Shown here: piece by piece, positions 35,218-45,222 of the stretch
Layout of the letters: each line of letters opens with the position of its first letter
How positions within the stretch are numbered: the first letter of the stretch is position 1
Source of the DNA: CAYUNT01 sp964446285
Lineage (GTDB): Bacteria > Sumerlaeota > Sumerlaeia > SLMS01 > CAYUNT01
Assembly: GCA_964446285.1 (NCBI GenBank)
Contig: CAYUNT010000003.1
Location: forward strand, 1-64,000
Direction: 5' to 3'
DNA length: 64,000 bases
The notes under the pieces: generated by a model
Told to the model about the DNA's origin: nothing
The model's database searches: none
What the model saw: only the letters and a program-made list of their open reading frames with translations
Translations under genes and position numbers: made by a program

Positions 35218-38200
35218 ATGTCCCCTTCTCCCGCTCCTCCCGCAGAAACCCGCTCCGGTTCCAGTTCCTGTTCTTGTCCGAAGAACGCGACCGCAAGCGC
35301 CCCGTGGCAGGAAAAGGACCTTTCCCTCCCGGACGCTCCGGAACCCCTTTCTGAGGCGCCTGCTCCCGCCGCAAGCGCCGGATTGCCGATGCAAAGGCAT
35401 TTCACCCGCGTTGGCATTCATCCCTTTGACGAAGTTGCGTGGGAACGACGCACGGCCGTCATCGCCAACGAAAAAGGCGAAGAGTTTTTCCGCCAGGAAG
35501 ACGTTGAGATTCCCGCTTCATGGTCGATGATGGCCACGAATGTCGTGGTGTCGAAATACTTCCGCGGCGCCCTCGGAACGCCCGCGCGCGAGAATTCGGT
35601 GCGGCAGTTGATCGGGCGCGTGGCGGAAACCCTGGCTTTGTGGGGCAAACAGGGGCAGTATTTCGCCACCCCGGCCGATGCGGAAACCTTCGAGGCGGAG
35701 CTGTCTTATCTCCTTGTAAATCAATACGCCGCGTTCAATTCACCGGTGTGGTTCAATGTCGGCGTCGAAAAGCATCCCCAATGTTCGGCATGTTTTATCA
35801 ACTCCGTCGAAGACACCATGTGGTCGATCATGACCCTGGCCCGGACGGAAGGGATGCTCTTCAAATACGGAAGCGGAACGGGATCGAATTTGTCCACAAT
35901 CCGTTCTTCGCGCGAAAAGCTACAGGGTGGCGGAACGGCTTCGGGACCGGTGTCGTTCATGCGCGGGTTTGACGCATTTGCGGGCGTGATCAAGTCTGGC
36001 GGCAAGACGCGCCGCGCTGCCAAAATGGTGATTCTCAACGCGGATCATCCGGACATTCTGGAGTTTGTGGACAGCAAGGCGCATGAGGAAAAAAAGGCCT
36101 GGGCGCTGATCGACGCCGGATACGACGGCTCGTTCAATGGCGAGGCGTATTCGTCGATTTTCTTTCAGAACTCGAACAATTCCGTGCGCGTAACGGACGA
36201 GTTCATGCAGGCTTATGAAAAAGGCGGCAAATACTGGACCAAATACGTAATTACAGGCAAGCCGTGCGAGGAACTCGATGCGCGCGCGGTGATGCGGCGC
36301 ATCGCGGAGGCAGCGTGGGTTTGCGGCGATCCCGGGCTGCAATTCCACACCACAATTAACCGCTGGCACACATGCAAGGCCACGGCGCAGATCAACGCCT
36401 CGAATCCGTGTTCGGAATTCATGTTCCTGGACGATTCAGCCTGCAATCTTGCCTCGCTGAACATGCTCAAATTCCTGCGCGAAGACGGCACATTCGATGT
36501 GGAAGGATTCCGTCACGCGGTGCGCATAGTGTTCCTCGCGCAGGAAATCATGGTCTCAAACGCCTCGTATCCGTCGGACAAGATCGGCGCCAACTCCGAG
36601 AAATTCCGTCCGCTTGGGCTTGGATACGCGAATCTGGGCGCGCTGCTCATGGCATTGGGCGTTCCTTACGACAGCGAGGAAGGCCGCCAAGTGGCCGCGA
36701 CTGTGACGGCGCTCATGACGGGCGAAGCCTACCGGCTCAGCGCGGCGGTGGCCGCCACAAAAGGCCCGTTTGACGGCTATGCGCCCAATCGCGATTCTAT
36801 GCTCGAGACGATCGAAATGCATCGGGCGGCGGCGCGTCGCATTCCGCGAGCGGCGTGCTTGGGCGAAGATGTGTTGCGCCAGGCGTGCGAGGCTTGGGAT
36901 GACGCCGTTCGCCTCGGGCAGCATTACGGATTTCGCAATGCGCAGGCGTCGGTCATCGCGCCGACGGGCACAATCGGCTTCATGATGGATTGTGACACGA
37001 CGGGGATCGAGCCTGACCTGGCGCTCGTGAAATACAAAAAGCTTGTGGGGGGCGGACTGTTGAAAATTGTCAATCAGACCGTTCCGCGCGCCTTGCAGCG
37101 TCTTGGGTATTCGCCGGACCGGATTCAGGCGATTTTGGACCACATTGATAAAGAAGAAACGATCGAGGGCGCGCCGCATCTGGCGCCCGAGCACCTGCCT
37201 GTGTTTGACTGCGCGTTCCGCCCGGCGAACGGCAAACGGTTCATCCACTACATGGGACATGTGCGCATGATGGCCGCCGTGCAGCCGTTTGTAAGCGGCG
37301 CGATCTCGAAAACGGTCAATATGCCCAACGAGACCACGCCCGAGGAAATCGAGAAGGTGTATGCCGAGGCGTGGCGAATGGGCTTGAAGGCGCTGGCGAT
37401 TTATCGCGATGGCTGCAAACGCACGCAGCCGATGAGCGCAAGCCGCGCGAAAGAGAGCGGGGCAAAAGAAGCCAGCCCGGTGGCGCAAACACAGCAGCCA
37501 TCGGCCCCCCCGGCCGCTGTTGTCCAATCCAGCGGAGCGCAGCCCGCGGCTTCGCCCAAACCGCAGATTGTCTATAAACCTTTGCGCGAACGCCTGCCCG
37601 CCGAGCGGCGCGCCATCACGCATAAATTCGAAATCGGCAATCATGAAGGCTATCTTACCGTCGGCCTTTATGATGACGGGCGGCCGGGCGAACTCTTCAT
37701 CCGCATGGCCAAGGAAGGCTCGACAATCTCGGGCCTCATGGACGCATTCGCGACGGCGATTTCAATTTCACTCCAATACGGCGTTCCGCTCAACGTGCTG
37801 GTGAACAAGTTTGTCCATACGCGATTCGAGCCGTCGGGATTCACGAAAAACCGCGAAATCCCCGTGGCGAAATCCATTATGGATTACATTTTCCGCTGGC
37901 TGGCGGCGAAGTTCCTCTCGAAGGACGAAGCGGCGGCTTATGGAGTTGTGATCCGCCAAAACAACGCGGAAGGAAGCGGGCCTGTGGCTGTTCCCGAGGA
38001 ACCGCGCACGCCGCCGCCTTCGAAGGCACATCCCGCACACCCCGAATCCGATCCGCCGTCAAACCCGGCTTCGACCGCAGCCGCCGGCTCGCCGGGTATA
38101 AGCGCGGCCGAGTCCACCGGCGGAAATGGAAAGGCAAAGGGCAAAAACGGGAACGGGCAGTCGAAAACGGAAACGTCGTCGCAGGAAGCCGTTATGGCAG

Positions 38201-38436
38201 TTGCGTCGGAAGGGCAGGATGCCGTATCGAACGCCAGCAGCATGGCGGCGGCCGGCACGCGCCGTGCGCGAGCCGCTTTGGTCTCGGGCGATCCGGCGGG
38301 CGCGCTTGCGATCGAGATGAGCGCCTTCGCCAATCAGCAGGATGCGCCCTTGTGCAGTGTGTGCGGCGCGATCACGGTCCGAAGCGGCGCGTGCTACAAA
38401 TGCCTTAACTGCGGCACCAGCCTTGGCTGCGGGTAG
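35218..38436 (+). CDS. nrdJ: Adenosylcobalamin-dependent (class II) ribonucleotide reductase
   Basis: About 1072 residues from the ATG at 35218, which has AAGGAGGT nine bases upstream; the longer frame from 35047 lacks such a site. It makes deoxyribonucleotides with a B12-generated thiyl radical and needs no oxygen. Motifs: VVSKYFRG, FNSPVWFNVGVEKHPQCSACF, GSGTGSNLSTIRSS, ASNPCSEFMFLDDSACNLAS, TGTIGFMMDCDTTGIEPD and the TSCPD-like region HEGYLTVGLYDDGRPGELFI. A Pro/Ala/Ser/Gly-rich insert of about 120 residues precedes a C-terminal cysteine cluster CSVCGAI/CYKCLNCGTSLGCG that probably re-reduces the active site. It is the first gene right of the candidate origin. Confidence 0.97.
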   Translation: MSPSPAPPAETRSGSSSCSCPKNATASAPWQEKDLSLPDAPEPLSEAPAPAASAGLPMQRHFTRVGIHPFDEVAWERRTAVIANEKGEEFFRQEDVEIPASWSMMATNVVVSKYFRGALGTPARENSVRQLIGRVAETLALWGKQGQYFATPADAETFEAELSYLLVNQYAAFNSPVWFNVGVEKHPQCSACFINSVEDTMWSIMTLARTEGMLFKYGSGTGSNLSTIRSSREKLQGGGTASGPVSFMRGFDAFAGVIKSGGKTRRAAKMVILNADHPDILEFVDSKAHEEKKAWALIDAGYDGSFNGEAYSSIFFQNSNNSVRVTDEFMQAYEKGGKYWTKYVITGKPCEELDARAVMRRIAEAAWVCGDPGLQFHTTINRWHTCKATAQINASNPCSEFMFLDDSACNLASLNMLKFLREDGTFDVEGFRHAVRIVFLAQEIMVSNASYPSDKIGANSEKFRPLGLGYANLGALLMALGVPYDSEEGRQVAATVTALMTGEAYRLSAAVAATKGPFDGYAPNRDSMLETIEMHRAAARRIPRAACLGEDVLRQACEAWDDAVRLGQHYGFRNAQASVIAPTGTIGFMMDCDTTGIEPDLALVKYKKLVGGGLLKIVNQTVPRALQRLGYSPDRIQAILDHIDKEETIEGAPHLAPEHLPVFDCAFRPANGKRFIHYMGHVRMMAAVQPFVSGAISKTVNMPNETTPEEIEKVYAEAWRMGLKALAIYRDGCKRTQPMSASRAKESGAKEASPVAQTQQPSAPPAAVVQSSGAQPAASPKPQIVYKPLRERLPAERRAITHKFEIGNHEGYLTVGLYDDGRPGELFIRMAKEGSTISGLMDAFATAISISLQYGVPLNVLVNKFVHTRFEPSGFTKNREIPVAKSIMDYIFRWLAAKFLSKDEAAAYGVVIRQNNAEGSGPVAVPEEPRTPPPSKAHPAHPESDPPSNPASTAAAGSPGISAAESTGGNGKAKGKNGNGQSKTETSSQEAVMAVASEGQDAVSNASSMAAAGTRRARAALVSGDPAGALAIEMSAFANQQDAPLCSVCGAITVRSGACYKCLNCGTSLGCG

Positions 38437-38732
38437 AATTCGGCGCCTTGCATAGTGGGCGCGCGCGCTTGCCTGTGCAGCGAGCGGAGAACGCGGGCGG
38501 ATAGTTTTCGCGCCGCTATTTCCGCTTGTATGGGGCTTGAACGCGACACATAGAAAGACAGGATTGGCGGGCGAAGGGGAGAGGCAACAGGCCGCTCTTC
38601 TTAATGCCGCCAGTCTTGTTTGTTTTATCACGAAAATTGCCAGGCCGGGATTGGATGCCGTAGAAAAAGCAAAGGCGCGGACGCCAGGCGGCGCAGCAAC
38701 TGCGGCATTTGCAGGCAGGAAGGATGACTCGG

Positions 38733-39716
38733 ATGGAAAAGCGGCGGTTGGGAAAAAACGGACCCGAGGTCGGGGCGATTGGCCTGGGGTGTATGGGGAT
38801 GAGCGAATTTTACGGAACGGCCGACGAATCGGAGTCACGAAGGACGATTTTGGCGGCGCTGGAGAACGGCGTCACGATGCTGGATACGTCCGATATGTAT
38901 GGGATCGGGCACAACGAACAGCTGATCGCTTCTGTCCTCAAAGAGTGGCGCGGCGAGGTGTTTTTGGCCACCAAGTTTGGCGTTGTGCGCGAAAAAGGCA
39001 AATATGAACGCAACATCTGCGGACGCCCCGAATACGTCCGCCAGGCGTGCGACGCCAGCCTGAAACGCCTTCAGCGCGACGTAATTGATTTGTATTATAT
39101 CCACCGCGTCGATGTCAGTGTGCCGATCGAAGAGACAATGGGCGCGCTGGCAGAACTGGTGGCGCAGGGAAAAGTGCGCTATCTGGGCATTTCCGAGGCC
39201 TCGGCCGCAACGATTCGCAGGGCGCACGCCGTGCATCCGCTGGCGGCCCTGCAGACGGAATACTCGCTTTGCACGCGCGATTTGGAGCGCGAAATCCTGC
39301 CCGCCTTGCGCGAATTGGGCATCGCCCTTGTGGCCTATAGTCCGCTCGGGCGCGGTTTCCTTACGGGCAAACTGGACGCGGGCAATTTGCAGCAAGGCGA
39401 CTTCCGCTCGATGGTGCCGCGAATGCAGGGCGAGAATTACGCGCAAAATCAAGCCTTGCTGGAAAAACTCGCGGCGATTGCCCGCGCCAAAGCCATTGCG
39501 CTTCCCAAACTCTCGCTCGCATGGGTTCTGGCAAAGGGCAAGGACATCATCCCTATTCCCGGCACGACGCGTGTGGCACACCTCTTGGACAATCTTAGCG
39601 CTCTCGATGTCCAGTTGACAGAGGCGGACCTTCGGGAGATCGAGGCGGCTTTCCCCGCGAGCGAGGTGAAAGGCGACCGCTATCCGCCGCAGGGAATGAT
39701 CAGCCTCAACGCATAG
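38733..39716 (+). CDS. Aldo/keto reductase
   Basis: 327 residues from the ATG at 38733 (AGGAAGG nine bases upstream). NADPH-dependent oxidoreductase of the AKR barrel family, probably AKR13-like. The catalytic tetrad is visible as Asp and Tyr in LDTSDMYG, Lys in LATKFGV and His in YIHRVD. NADPH contacts are suggested by [24 protein letters not shown] and [15 protein letters not shown]. Substrates in this family range from sugars to aromatic aldehydes and are not predictable here. It follows nrdJ by about 300 nt with no visible repeat, and a 9-bp repeat follows its stop. Confidence 0.9.
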   Translation: MEKRRLGKNGPEVGAIGLGCMGMSEFYGTADESESRRTILAALENGVTMLDTSDMYGIGHNEQLIASVLKEWRGEVFLATKFGVVREKGKYERNICGRPEYVRQACDASLKRLQRDVIDLYYIHRVDVSVPIEETMGALAELVAQGKVRYLGISEASAATIRRAHAVHPLAALQTEYSLCTRDLEREILPALRELGIALVAYSPLGRGFLTGKLDAGNLQQGDFRSMVPRMQGENYAQNQALLEKLAAIARAKAIALPKLSLAWVLAKGKDIIPIPGTTRVAHLLDNLSALDVQLTEADLREIEAAFPASEVKGDRYPPQGMISLNA

Positions 39717-39737
39717 AATGTATCTCTTCATTGGCGA

Positions 39738-39777
39738 GCGTCCCATAGGTCTCATTCGTCCTACAGGTCCCATTTTC
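39738..39777. repeat. 9-bp-period repeat
   Basis: Units CGTCCCATA, GGTCTCATT, CGTCCTACA and GGTCCCATT occupy the gap between the aldo/keto reductase and the phosphatase-like gene. Confidence 0.8.
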
Positions 39778-39834
39778 GCAACACGGCGGCAAGTATTCAT
39801 TCCAGCATAAGCAACATCCCAGTTGGATTTCACA

Positions 39835-40767
39835 ATGGCAAATAACTCTGGCAACTTCTCTGAAGGCGCATCCCACAGCGCGAATTCCGATTCCGGCCCG
39901 CTGGGAGCGCGCGAGGCCGCGGCTGCTGCAGCTGAGGCGGCGCCTGCGGCAGGCGCACTGCCTGAGGGCGCATTTGAAACGCTTGAAGAGGCGCTGCGAA
40001 CCGCTGGGGGGATTCTGACCGAATACCGCGGACGCATTCGTAAAATTGAATATAAGAGCGAGATCAATCTCGTCACGGATGCGGATCACGCCGCGGAGAA
40101 GGCGATTCTTTCCATTATCCGCGGGCGGTTTCCGGGGCATTCGATTCTGGCGGAGGAATCGGGCGCGCTGGCGGAAAGCGGGGCGAGCGGCGCGACTGGA
40201 GCGAAGGATGCGGCGAAGTGGCGCTGGGTGATCGATCCGCTCGACGGAACCACGAACTACGCGCACGGACTGGCAATTTTCAGCGTGTCGATTGCGTTGC
40301 AGCGCAATGAAACCACTGTGGCGGGCGGCGTGTTTGCCCCGGCGCTGGGCGAGATTTTTCTGGCGCGGCGCGGCGGCGGGGCCACGATGAACGGCGCGCC
40401 CATCCGGGTGTCGGACGTGGCATCGCTCGAACGCGCTCTTGTGGTTTCTGGATTTCCTTACGACCGTCGCGAGCGCGTCGAGTATTACATGGAAATTTTC
40501 GGGCGGGTGCTCGCGCGAACGCAGGGCGTCATACGCTGGGGATCGGCGGCGATTGATTTGTGCATGGTGGCCTGCGGTCGCCTGGAAGCGTTTTGGGAAC
40601 AAAACCTGCACCCGTGGGATACGGCAGCGGGGGAGTTGATCGTGTGCGAAGCGGGCGGGCGCGTGACGCGGTTTGACGGCTCGCCCTATTCGATTTTCGA
40701 CAAGCAAATCCTCGCCACGAACGGCCGTGTCCACGAGGCCATGCAGGCGCTGATGCCACGGATATAG
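39835..40767 (+). CDS. Inositol monophosphatase-family phosphatase
   Basis: 310 residues. An Ala/Glu-rich N-terminal extension of about 45 residues precedes the Mg-dependent phosphatase fold. Metal-binding motifs are seen in HSILAEESG, WVIDPLDGTTNYAHG and HPWDTAAGELIVCEAGG. Members act on inositol phosphates, histidinol phosphate, fructose-1,6-bisphosphate or PAP; SuhB-type is the closest textbook relative. The start lacks a strong ribosome-binding site. It is the last GC-rich gene before the AT-rich island. Confidence 0.92.
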   Translation: MANNSGNFSEGASHSANSDSGPLGAREAAAAAAEAAPAAGALPEGAFETLEEALRTAGGILTEYRGRIRKIEYKSEINLVTDADHAAEKAILSIIRGRFPGHSILAEESGALAESGASGATGAKDAAKWRWVIDPLDGTTNYAHGLAIFSVSIALQRNETTVAGGVFAPALGEIFLARRGGGATMNGAPIRVSDVASLERALVVSGFPYDRRERVEYYMEIFGRVLARTQGVIRWGSAAIDLCMVACGRLEAFWEQNLHPWDTAAGELIVCEAGGRVTRFDGSPYSIFDKQILATNGRVHEAMQALMPRI

Positions 40768-41006
40768 TCTTATTTTCACGGTCTATTGCGGCCACACCAC
40801 AGCTTCAATAGTGTTCTGCTCCAGCATATTATGGCATATGTTTTATCTCTTGCATTAGGGGGACTCCTGCTATAGTTACTTCTCGACGTAGTTGTTAGAA
40901 GGTATTTATTTTATCTTTTTAGGATTGATCCTTCACAATTCCCCAATTATGCGTATTTTGGGAGCGAATATCACTCACTGTGCATGGCTATGTCTCGGAG
41001 GCTAAA

Positions 41007-42710
41007 GTGAAACATTCTAATAAAGATATTACGGATCTCTTGGTGTCTCTTGATTCCACAGAAGGTATCGATTCTACGAAACTGGATGAGATAATTCATA
41101 TTCTTGAGTCAACCATTCCCTCCGAGTTCCAGGAGATCTTTTCGGTCGTGGGGTCCGACGACGCAAAACCGTCATTCTGGGAGCTGCTAAAAAACCGCCT
41201 TATTTCATCCGGTGTCTCTGACGAGAACTCGCAAAATGCATGCCGCTTGTTTTTTAAGCTATTGGCTCTCTTGCGTGTTGGCGAGGATCGTTATGAATCC
41301 ATTCGATTTGGAGGTATCGAAGTTCCTGACCAACTTGATCCTGAAGATCCTATAGAATATGCTCTTAGGCGTCTTGGCCATAAACATGATCAACAAAGTA
41401 GACGTGGAATGATCGATGAGATTAAGGCGGAGAAAGTTTATAAAATTCTCAGTATTATATGGAGTTCTTCCCCGGAATTCCACGACTGGTTGGTATCGTA
41501 TCTTGGGTTAAGGATTGTACGGAATTTGATGCACTTTGACCTGTTCTATGTCATGCATGGCCGTATGCCTCGCTATCGTGAGACAAAGATATTAGCCTAT
41601 CTGCTGATGATCGTCGCCAGGGAGAGATTCCAACCTGCTATGCAGCTAGTTATGCTAGCCCATAGGTTGTACTATAGTATTATACACGACTGTCGCGTGG
41701 TGTTTGCTACAGCTCACAGCGTCGAGGATCTTGAGTCAACAATTAGGAAGACTCTCTATGATAACGCCCGCGCGCTATCTGCAATAGAACAAAGGATACC
41801 AGCAAAAAGCGATAACTACGCAAACGCTACGCTAAGAATCCTATATCGTTTCTTTCGCCAGTATATCGAGGATCTGGCAGAAGCTGGCAAGCTTCATGTC
41901 ATTATTTGGAGTTTGCCAATGTTTGAGGAGATTAAAAGTGCTTTTCAATCGATAGAGCACTTTCAGAAGCGAGACTTTAGCGTTCTGATCATTGGCGAAA
42001 CAGGCACAGGTAAGGAGTCTATTGCCAAATTGTTTTTGAAGAGTATTGGAGCACCATATGTGGCCATCAACTGTGCTGGTGCATCGTGGAGCGTGGTTGT
42101 TCAAGACCTATTTGGATATGGCCAGAATGCGGAGGCTCTCATTCGGAAATTAGGTGCGGTGTTCTTGGACGAAATCGAAAAATCTCATTTGGACACTCAG
42201 GGCGGGTTGCTGCGATTCCTTGATAAGCCTACGGGTGAGTACAGAGCTGCAGGCAAGATAACTCCCTTGCAATGGAACGGTTTGGTGATCGCCAGCGCTA
42301 CGGAATTAATATACAATCGAATCATTGATGGGACATTCTTGCCGGACCTCTTCTGGCGTTTTGATATTCGAGTTCGCATCGCCCCTCTGCGGGAACATAT
42401 GATTCAATCGAAAATGGCAGAGAGCCTATTATCTCTCGCGTTAAGCATATCGCAGCGGAAATTCAATTTGCCCGGCAAGTTAATGCTATCTCCGCAGCAG
42501 TACGAAGCACTGCGACATTACACATGGCCAGGAAACCTTCGTGAATTGCTAGAAATGTGCGATGCGCTGACGGCAGAAGCCAAGAAGGATATCCAAAGAT
42601 ATACTGATCGCGGAGAAGAGTATATTTTACAGGATGAAGCATTTGAAAAGGTATTCGGCCAATTTCAAGCTATAGCACGAAGATTGGGCATGTCTTTACA
42701 TTGGGGATAG
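41007..42710 (+). CDS. NtrC-type AAA+ ATPase lacking the sigma-54 loop
   Basis: 567 residues from a GTG at 41007, which has GGAGG five bases upstream; a longer frame from 40980 lacks this. Residues 1-310 are helical and unrecognised. The AAA+ module follows: Walker A GETGTGKES (about 330-338), DLFGYGQNAEALIRKLG where sigma-54 activators carry GAFTGA, Walker B AVFLDEIEK (384-392), an arginine-finger-like FLPDLFWRFDIRV, and sensor II WPGNLRELLEMCD (507-519). The GAFTGA loop is absent and no Fis-type DNA-binding tail is present, so it cannot act as an ordinary sigma-54 activator. The DNA is strikingly AT-rich (20 G+C in bases 41401-41460), unlike flanking genes, which points to acquisition by transfer. 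The next gene begins 9 nt after its stop. Confidence 0.8.
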   Translation: MKHSNKDITDLLVSLDSTEGIDSTKLDEIIHILESTIPSEFQEIFSVVGSDDAKPSFWELLKNRLISSGVSDENSQNACRLFFKLLALLRVGEDRYESIRFGGIEVPDQLDPEDPIEYALRRLGHKHDQQSRRGMIDEIKAEKVYKILSIIWSSSPEFHDWLVSYLGLRIVRNLMHFDLFYVMHGRMPRYRETKILAYLLMIVARERFQPAMQLVMLAHRLYYSIIHDCRVVFATAHSVEDLESTIRKTLYDNARALSAIEQRIPAKSDNYANATLRILYRFFRQYIEDLAEAGKLHVIIWSLPMFEEIKSAFQSIEHFQKRDFSVLIIGETGTGKESIAKLFLKSIGAPYVAINCAGASWSVVVQDLFGYGQNAEALIRKLGAVFLDEIEKSHLDTQGGLLRFLDKPTGEYRAAGKITPLQWNGLVIASATELIYNRIIDGTFLPDLFWRFDIRVRIAPLREHMIQSKMAESLLSLALSISQRKFNLPGKLMLSPQQYEALRHYTWPGNLRELLEMCDALTAEAKKDIQRYTDRGEEYILQDEAFEKVFGQFQAIARRLGMSLHWG

Positions 42711-42719
42711 CTGGCGATT

Positions 42720-43454
42720 ATGTCGGGGAAAAGTGGGAGCCCTCATATGAAGGAAGCAAATCCTAGGGACACTCTACTTGTTCGGGCTGCGGAGAGGTTT
42801 TCGGAATCCAACTGGGCTCCTCTTGTCCCATTGCTTCCCCATATCGGAGGTTCGATCGCCTTTTTTCTTTCGCAAACAGCAAATAAGCACTGGCGGGAAC
42901 GGATTGAAAGTCTATTTCATGAGATGGGGCTTCGCATGAAAGAGGTGGATGCTTCAAAGATAGATAAAGAGTATATAAACAGTGAAGAGTTTGAGTCACT
43001 AATCGTAAGAACAATTCGCATGCTTGAATGGCAACACGAGAAAGAAAAAATCCAAATATTTGCTTCCATCCTTAACGGAGTTGCTCTTATACAACATTCT
43101 GCAGATATTCAGAAGCAGCGATACATCCGCTTGGTTGATCAGATGTCAATAACCCATATTGCCATCCTAAGGACTATGGCAAAAGGAATGCTTGGTTTCG
43201 GGCCTTCCTCGCAACCTACTGGAATAGTGATTCTTACCGCCGACGAAATCGCAAGAGATCTCGACCTTGATCGTGTGACTGTTGAGGCATTTTGTGCCGA
43301 CCTAATGGCCAACGGTATCTTATATGACCCTCAACTGGGAATCGCTGACTATAAGCGTGGTAGCTATGCATTACATAGCAGTGCTATGACATTCATACAA
43401 TTTGTTATGGATGCGCTGAAAAATGACAATGAAGGTGAGTCGGGGAGTCTATGA
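42720..43454 (+). CDS. Partner protein of the AAA+ ATPase, unknown family
   Basis: 244 residues; an internal ATG at 42747 with GGGAG seven bases upstream is an alternative start. A hydrophobic stretch (LVPLLPHIGGSIAFFLS, about 35-52) is followed by a helical region (ERIESLFHEMGLRMKEVD, YINSEEFESLIVRTIRM, KIQIFASILNGVAL). The C-terminal part resembles a winged helix (ITHIAILRTMAKGML, LTADEIARDLDLDRVTVEAF, DLMANGILYDP). Proteins with this layout often occur in accessory and defence loci, but no named family is claimed. It shares the AT-rich composition of the AAA+ gene and almost certainly its transcript. Its 3' end faces the convergent flippase gene. Confidence 0.75.
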   Translation: MSGKSGSPHMKEANPRDTLLVRAAERFSESNWAPLVPLLPHIGGSIAFFLSQTANKHWRERIESLFHEMGLRMKEVDASKIDKEYINSEEFESLIVRTIRMLEWQHEKEKIQIFASILNGVALIQHSADIQKQRYIRLVDQMSITHIAILRTMAKGMLGFGPSSQPTGIVILTADEIARDLDLDRVTVEAFCADLMANGILYDPQLGIADYKRGSYALHSSAMTFIQFVMDALKNDNEGESGSL

Positions 43455-43615
43455 GGAACATAGGCTTTCCTTTTCATGTGGGAATATACGTTTCCATTTA
43501 GAGACAGAAAGAGTATCGGAGCAAAATAAGCAATATTGAAAGCAATATGGGCTGAAAAAATCGTAACGTACTACGACATGCGCAAAATCAAGTCCTTGCC
43601 AAATTCCTGACCGGA

Positions 43616-45082
43616 TCATCCGAACAGGCGGCGGAGTTCGTCGCGTTTGGCTTCGCGGAAAAGCAGAAGGAAAATTCCGTAAGCCAGGGCGCCCGCGCCA
43701 ATAATGCAAAACAAGTCGATCATGGGCCTGCCAGTGATGCGCACTTTTGCTATGGCAAAAACCAGCGCACCCATCGCCGCCCCAGCGCCGAGCGTTCGCA
43801 CTAGTGTGGCGAAGGGGTATTTCCATTTCAGATAATGGCGCGAAATCAGGATGAGCGTGATGGCCAGGAACACGTAGGCGACCAGGCGCGAGGCGATGGC
43901 CGCTTCGTATCCAAAATAGGGAACGGCCAGTATGTTGATGAGGATGTTGATCGCGCCCGCGCCCAAATAGACTACGGCCAGAGTGGATGTTTTTTGCTGG
44001 ATCAGCATCACATATTGATAAATATGCTGTGTGCCGAAAATAACGGCCCCGAGCGCGGCCCAGGGCAGAATGATATAGCCTGAATGATACTCCGGCCCGG
44101 TAAGGGCATTCGTGACTGGCCGCGCCAGGATGGCCAGTCCGATGGCGGAGGGAATGCAGACGATCAGGAAGATGCGCGTTACATTGCTGAGGAAGTGGCG
44201 GGTTTTTTCCGGGCCATCCATTTCCCATATTCGCAGAACGAGCGGAGCGGAGGCGGCCATCAACAGCGAAGAGAGCATCCGAATCGAGCGCTCGGAAATC
44301 CCGGAGCACGCCGAGTAGATTCCGACTTCGGCGGAGCCGCGGAAATGCTCGATGATAAAACGGTCGGAAAGGCTCAGCGCCCAGAGTTCCAAGTTTCCCA
44401 GGACTACGGGGAGGCCGAAAAGAAGAACTTTTCGCGTGAGATCGGGCGGCAGAGAAGAACGCGCCGCGCCGGCGCTGGGCGCAATGTCGCAGCCCCGGAG
44501 ATTGTTTAGAGTCATCAAGGGAATCACAAGGGCCAGGGCTGCCATCGCGCCCCACAAAAAGGCATCGATGCCGCTGCGATATGCGTGAATCAGGCCCAGC
44601 CCTATAACGACAGCGGCGGCGGCGTTCCAGACGACGCAAGCGGAGTAGCGGACAATCTGCCTGCGGGCGCGCATGGTGTTTGTGTTAAGATCAAAGAAGC
44701 ATTGCAGAAGAAAAACCGCCATTCCGATCTGCATGAGAAAAATCTGATGGCCATCGTAAAACCGTCTTGCGACCAGCAATCCCAAGCCATAGACGGCGCA
44801 AAGGATGAGAACGGACATGGCCGCCATTCTGAACATCTGCAAGACAAACGCCCGCGCCTTTCCCTCTTTTTCAAAAGCAGGGTAAAAGCGCAAAACGGAC
44901 ATGGGCGCCCAGCCATTGAGCGTCGCAAAGACGTTCAGCGTCGTCATGGCAAGGATATAATTTCCGTATTCCGCCGGGGGAAAAATCGTCGTAATGATGG
45001 GGATGCTGATAAAGCTGACCAGCGCGGGAGCCAATTGCGCCGGCAGGTATTTGGCCACATCCTTTAGGAATTCGCGCGTCAT
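43616..45082 (-). CDS. Polysaccharide flippase (MATE-like, Wzx family)
   Basis: 488 residues with about 12-14 hydrophobic segments. The N-terminal pattern YLPAQLAPALVSFISIPIIT and FPPAEYGNYILA is typical of polysaccharide-biosynthesis flippases that move lipid-linked repeat units across the inner membrane. GGAGG five bases upstream supports the ATG. Neighbours are not glycan genes, but several glycosyltransferases lie elsewhere in the window. It is oriented opposite to most genes on this side. Confidence 0.88.
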   Translation of the reverse strand: MTREFLKDVAKYLPAQLAPALVSFISIPIITTIFPPAEYGNYILAMTTLNVFATLNGWAPMSVLRFYPAFEKEGKARAFVLQMFRMAAMSVLILCAVYGLGLLVARRFYDGHQIFLMQIGMAVFLLQCFFDLNTNTMRARRQIVRYSACVVWNAAAAVVIGLGLIHAYRSGIDAFLWGAMAALALVIPLMTLNNLRGCDIAPSAGAARSSLPPDLTRKVLLFGLPVVLGNLELWALSLSDRFIIEHFRGSAEVGIYSACSGISERSIRMLSSLLMAASAPLVLRIWEMDGPEKTRHFLSNVTRIFLIVCIPSAIGLAILARPVTNALTGPEYHSGYIILPWAALGAVIFGTQHIYQYVMLIQQKTSTLAVVYLGAGAINILINILAVPYFGYEAAIASRLVAYVFLAITLILISRHYLKWKYPFATLVRTLGAGAAMGALVFAIAKVRITGRPMIDLFCIIGAGALAYGIFLLLFREAKRDELRRLFG

Positions 45083-45222
45083 TCAGCCTCCGATGCGGAT
45101 CGGCGCGCCAAGGAGGAATGCTAGAGACACCGGCGGAAGGCCGCCGCCGAATTCCAAGGCGGAATCGCAATCAATTCGCGCGGATAAAGGCGCTGTCAGC
45201 GGCGCGGGCACCAATGGCGCGG

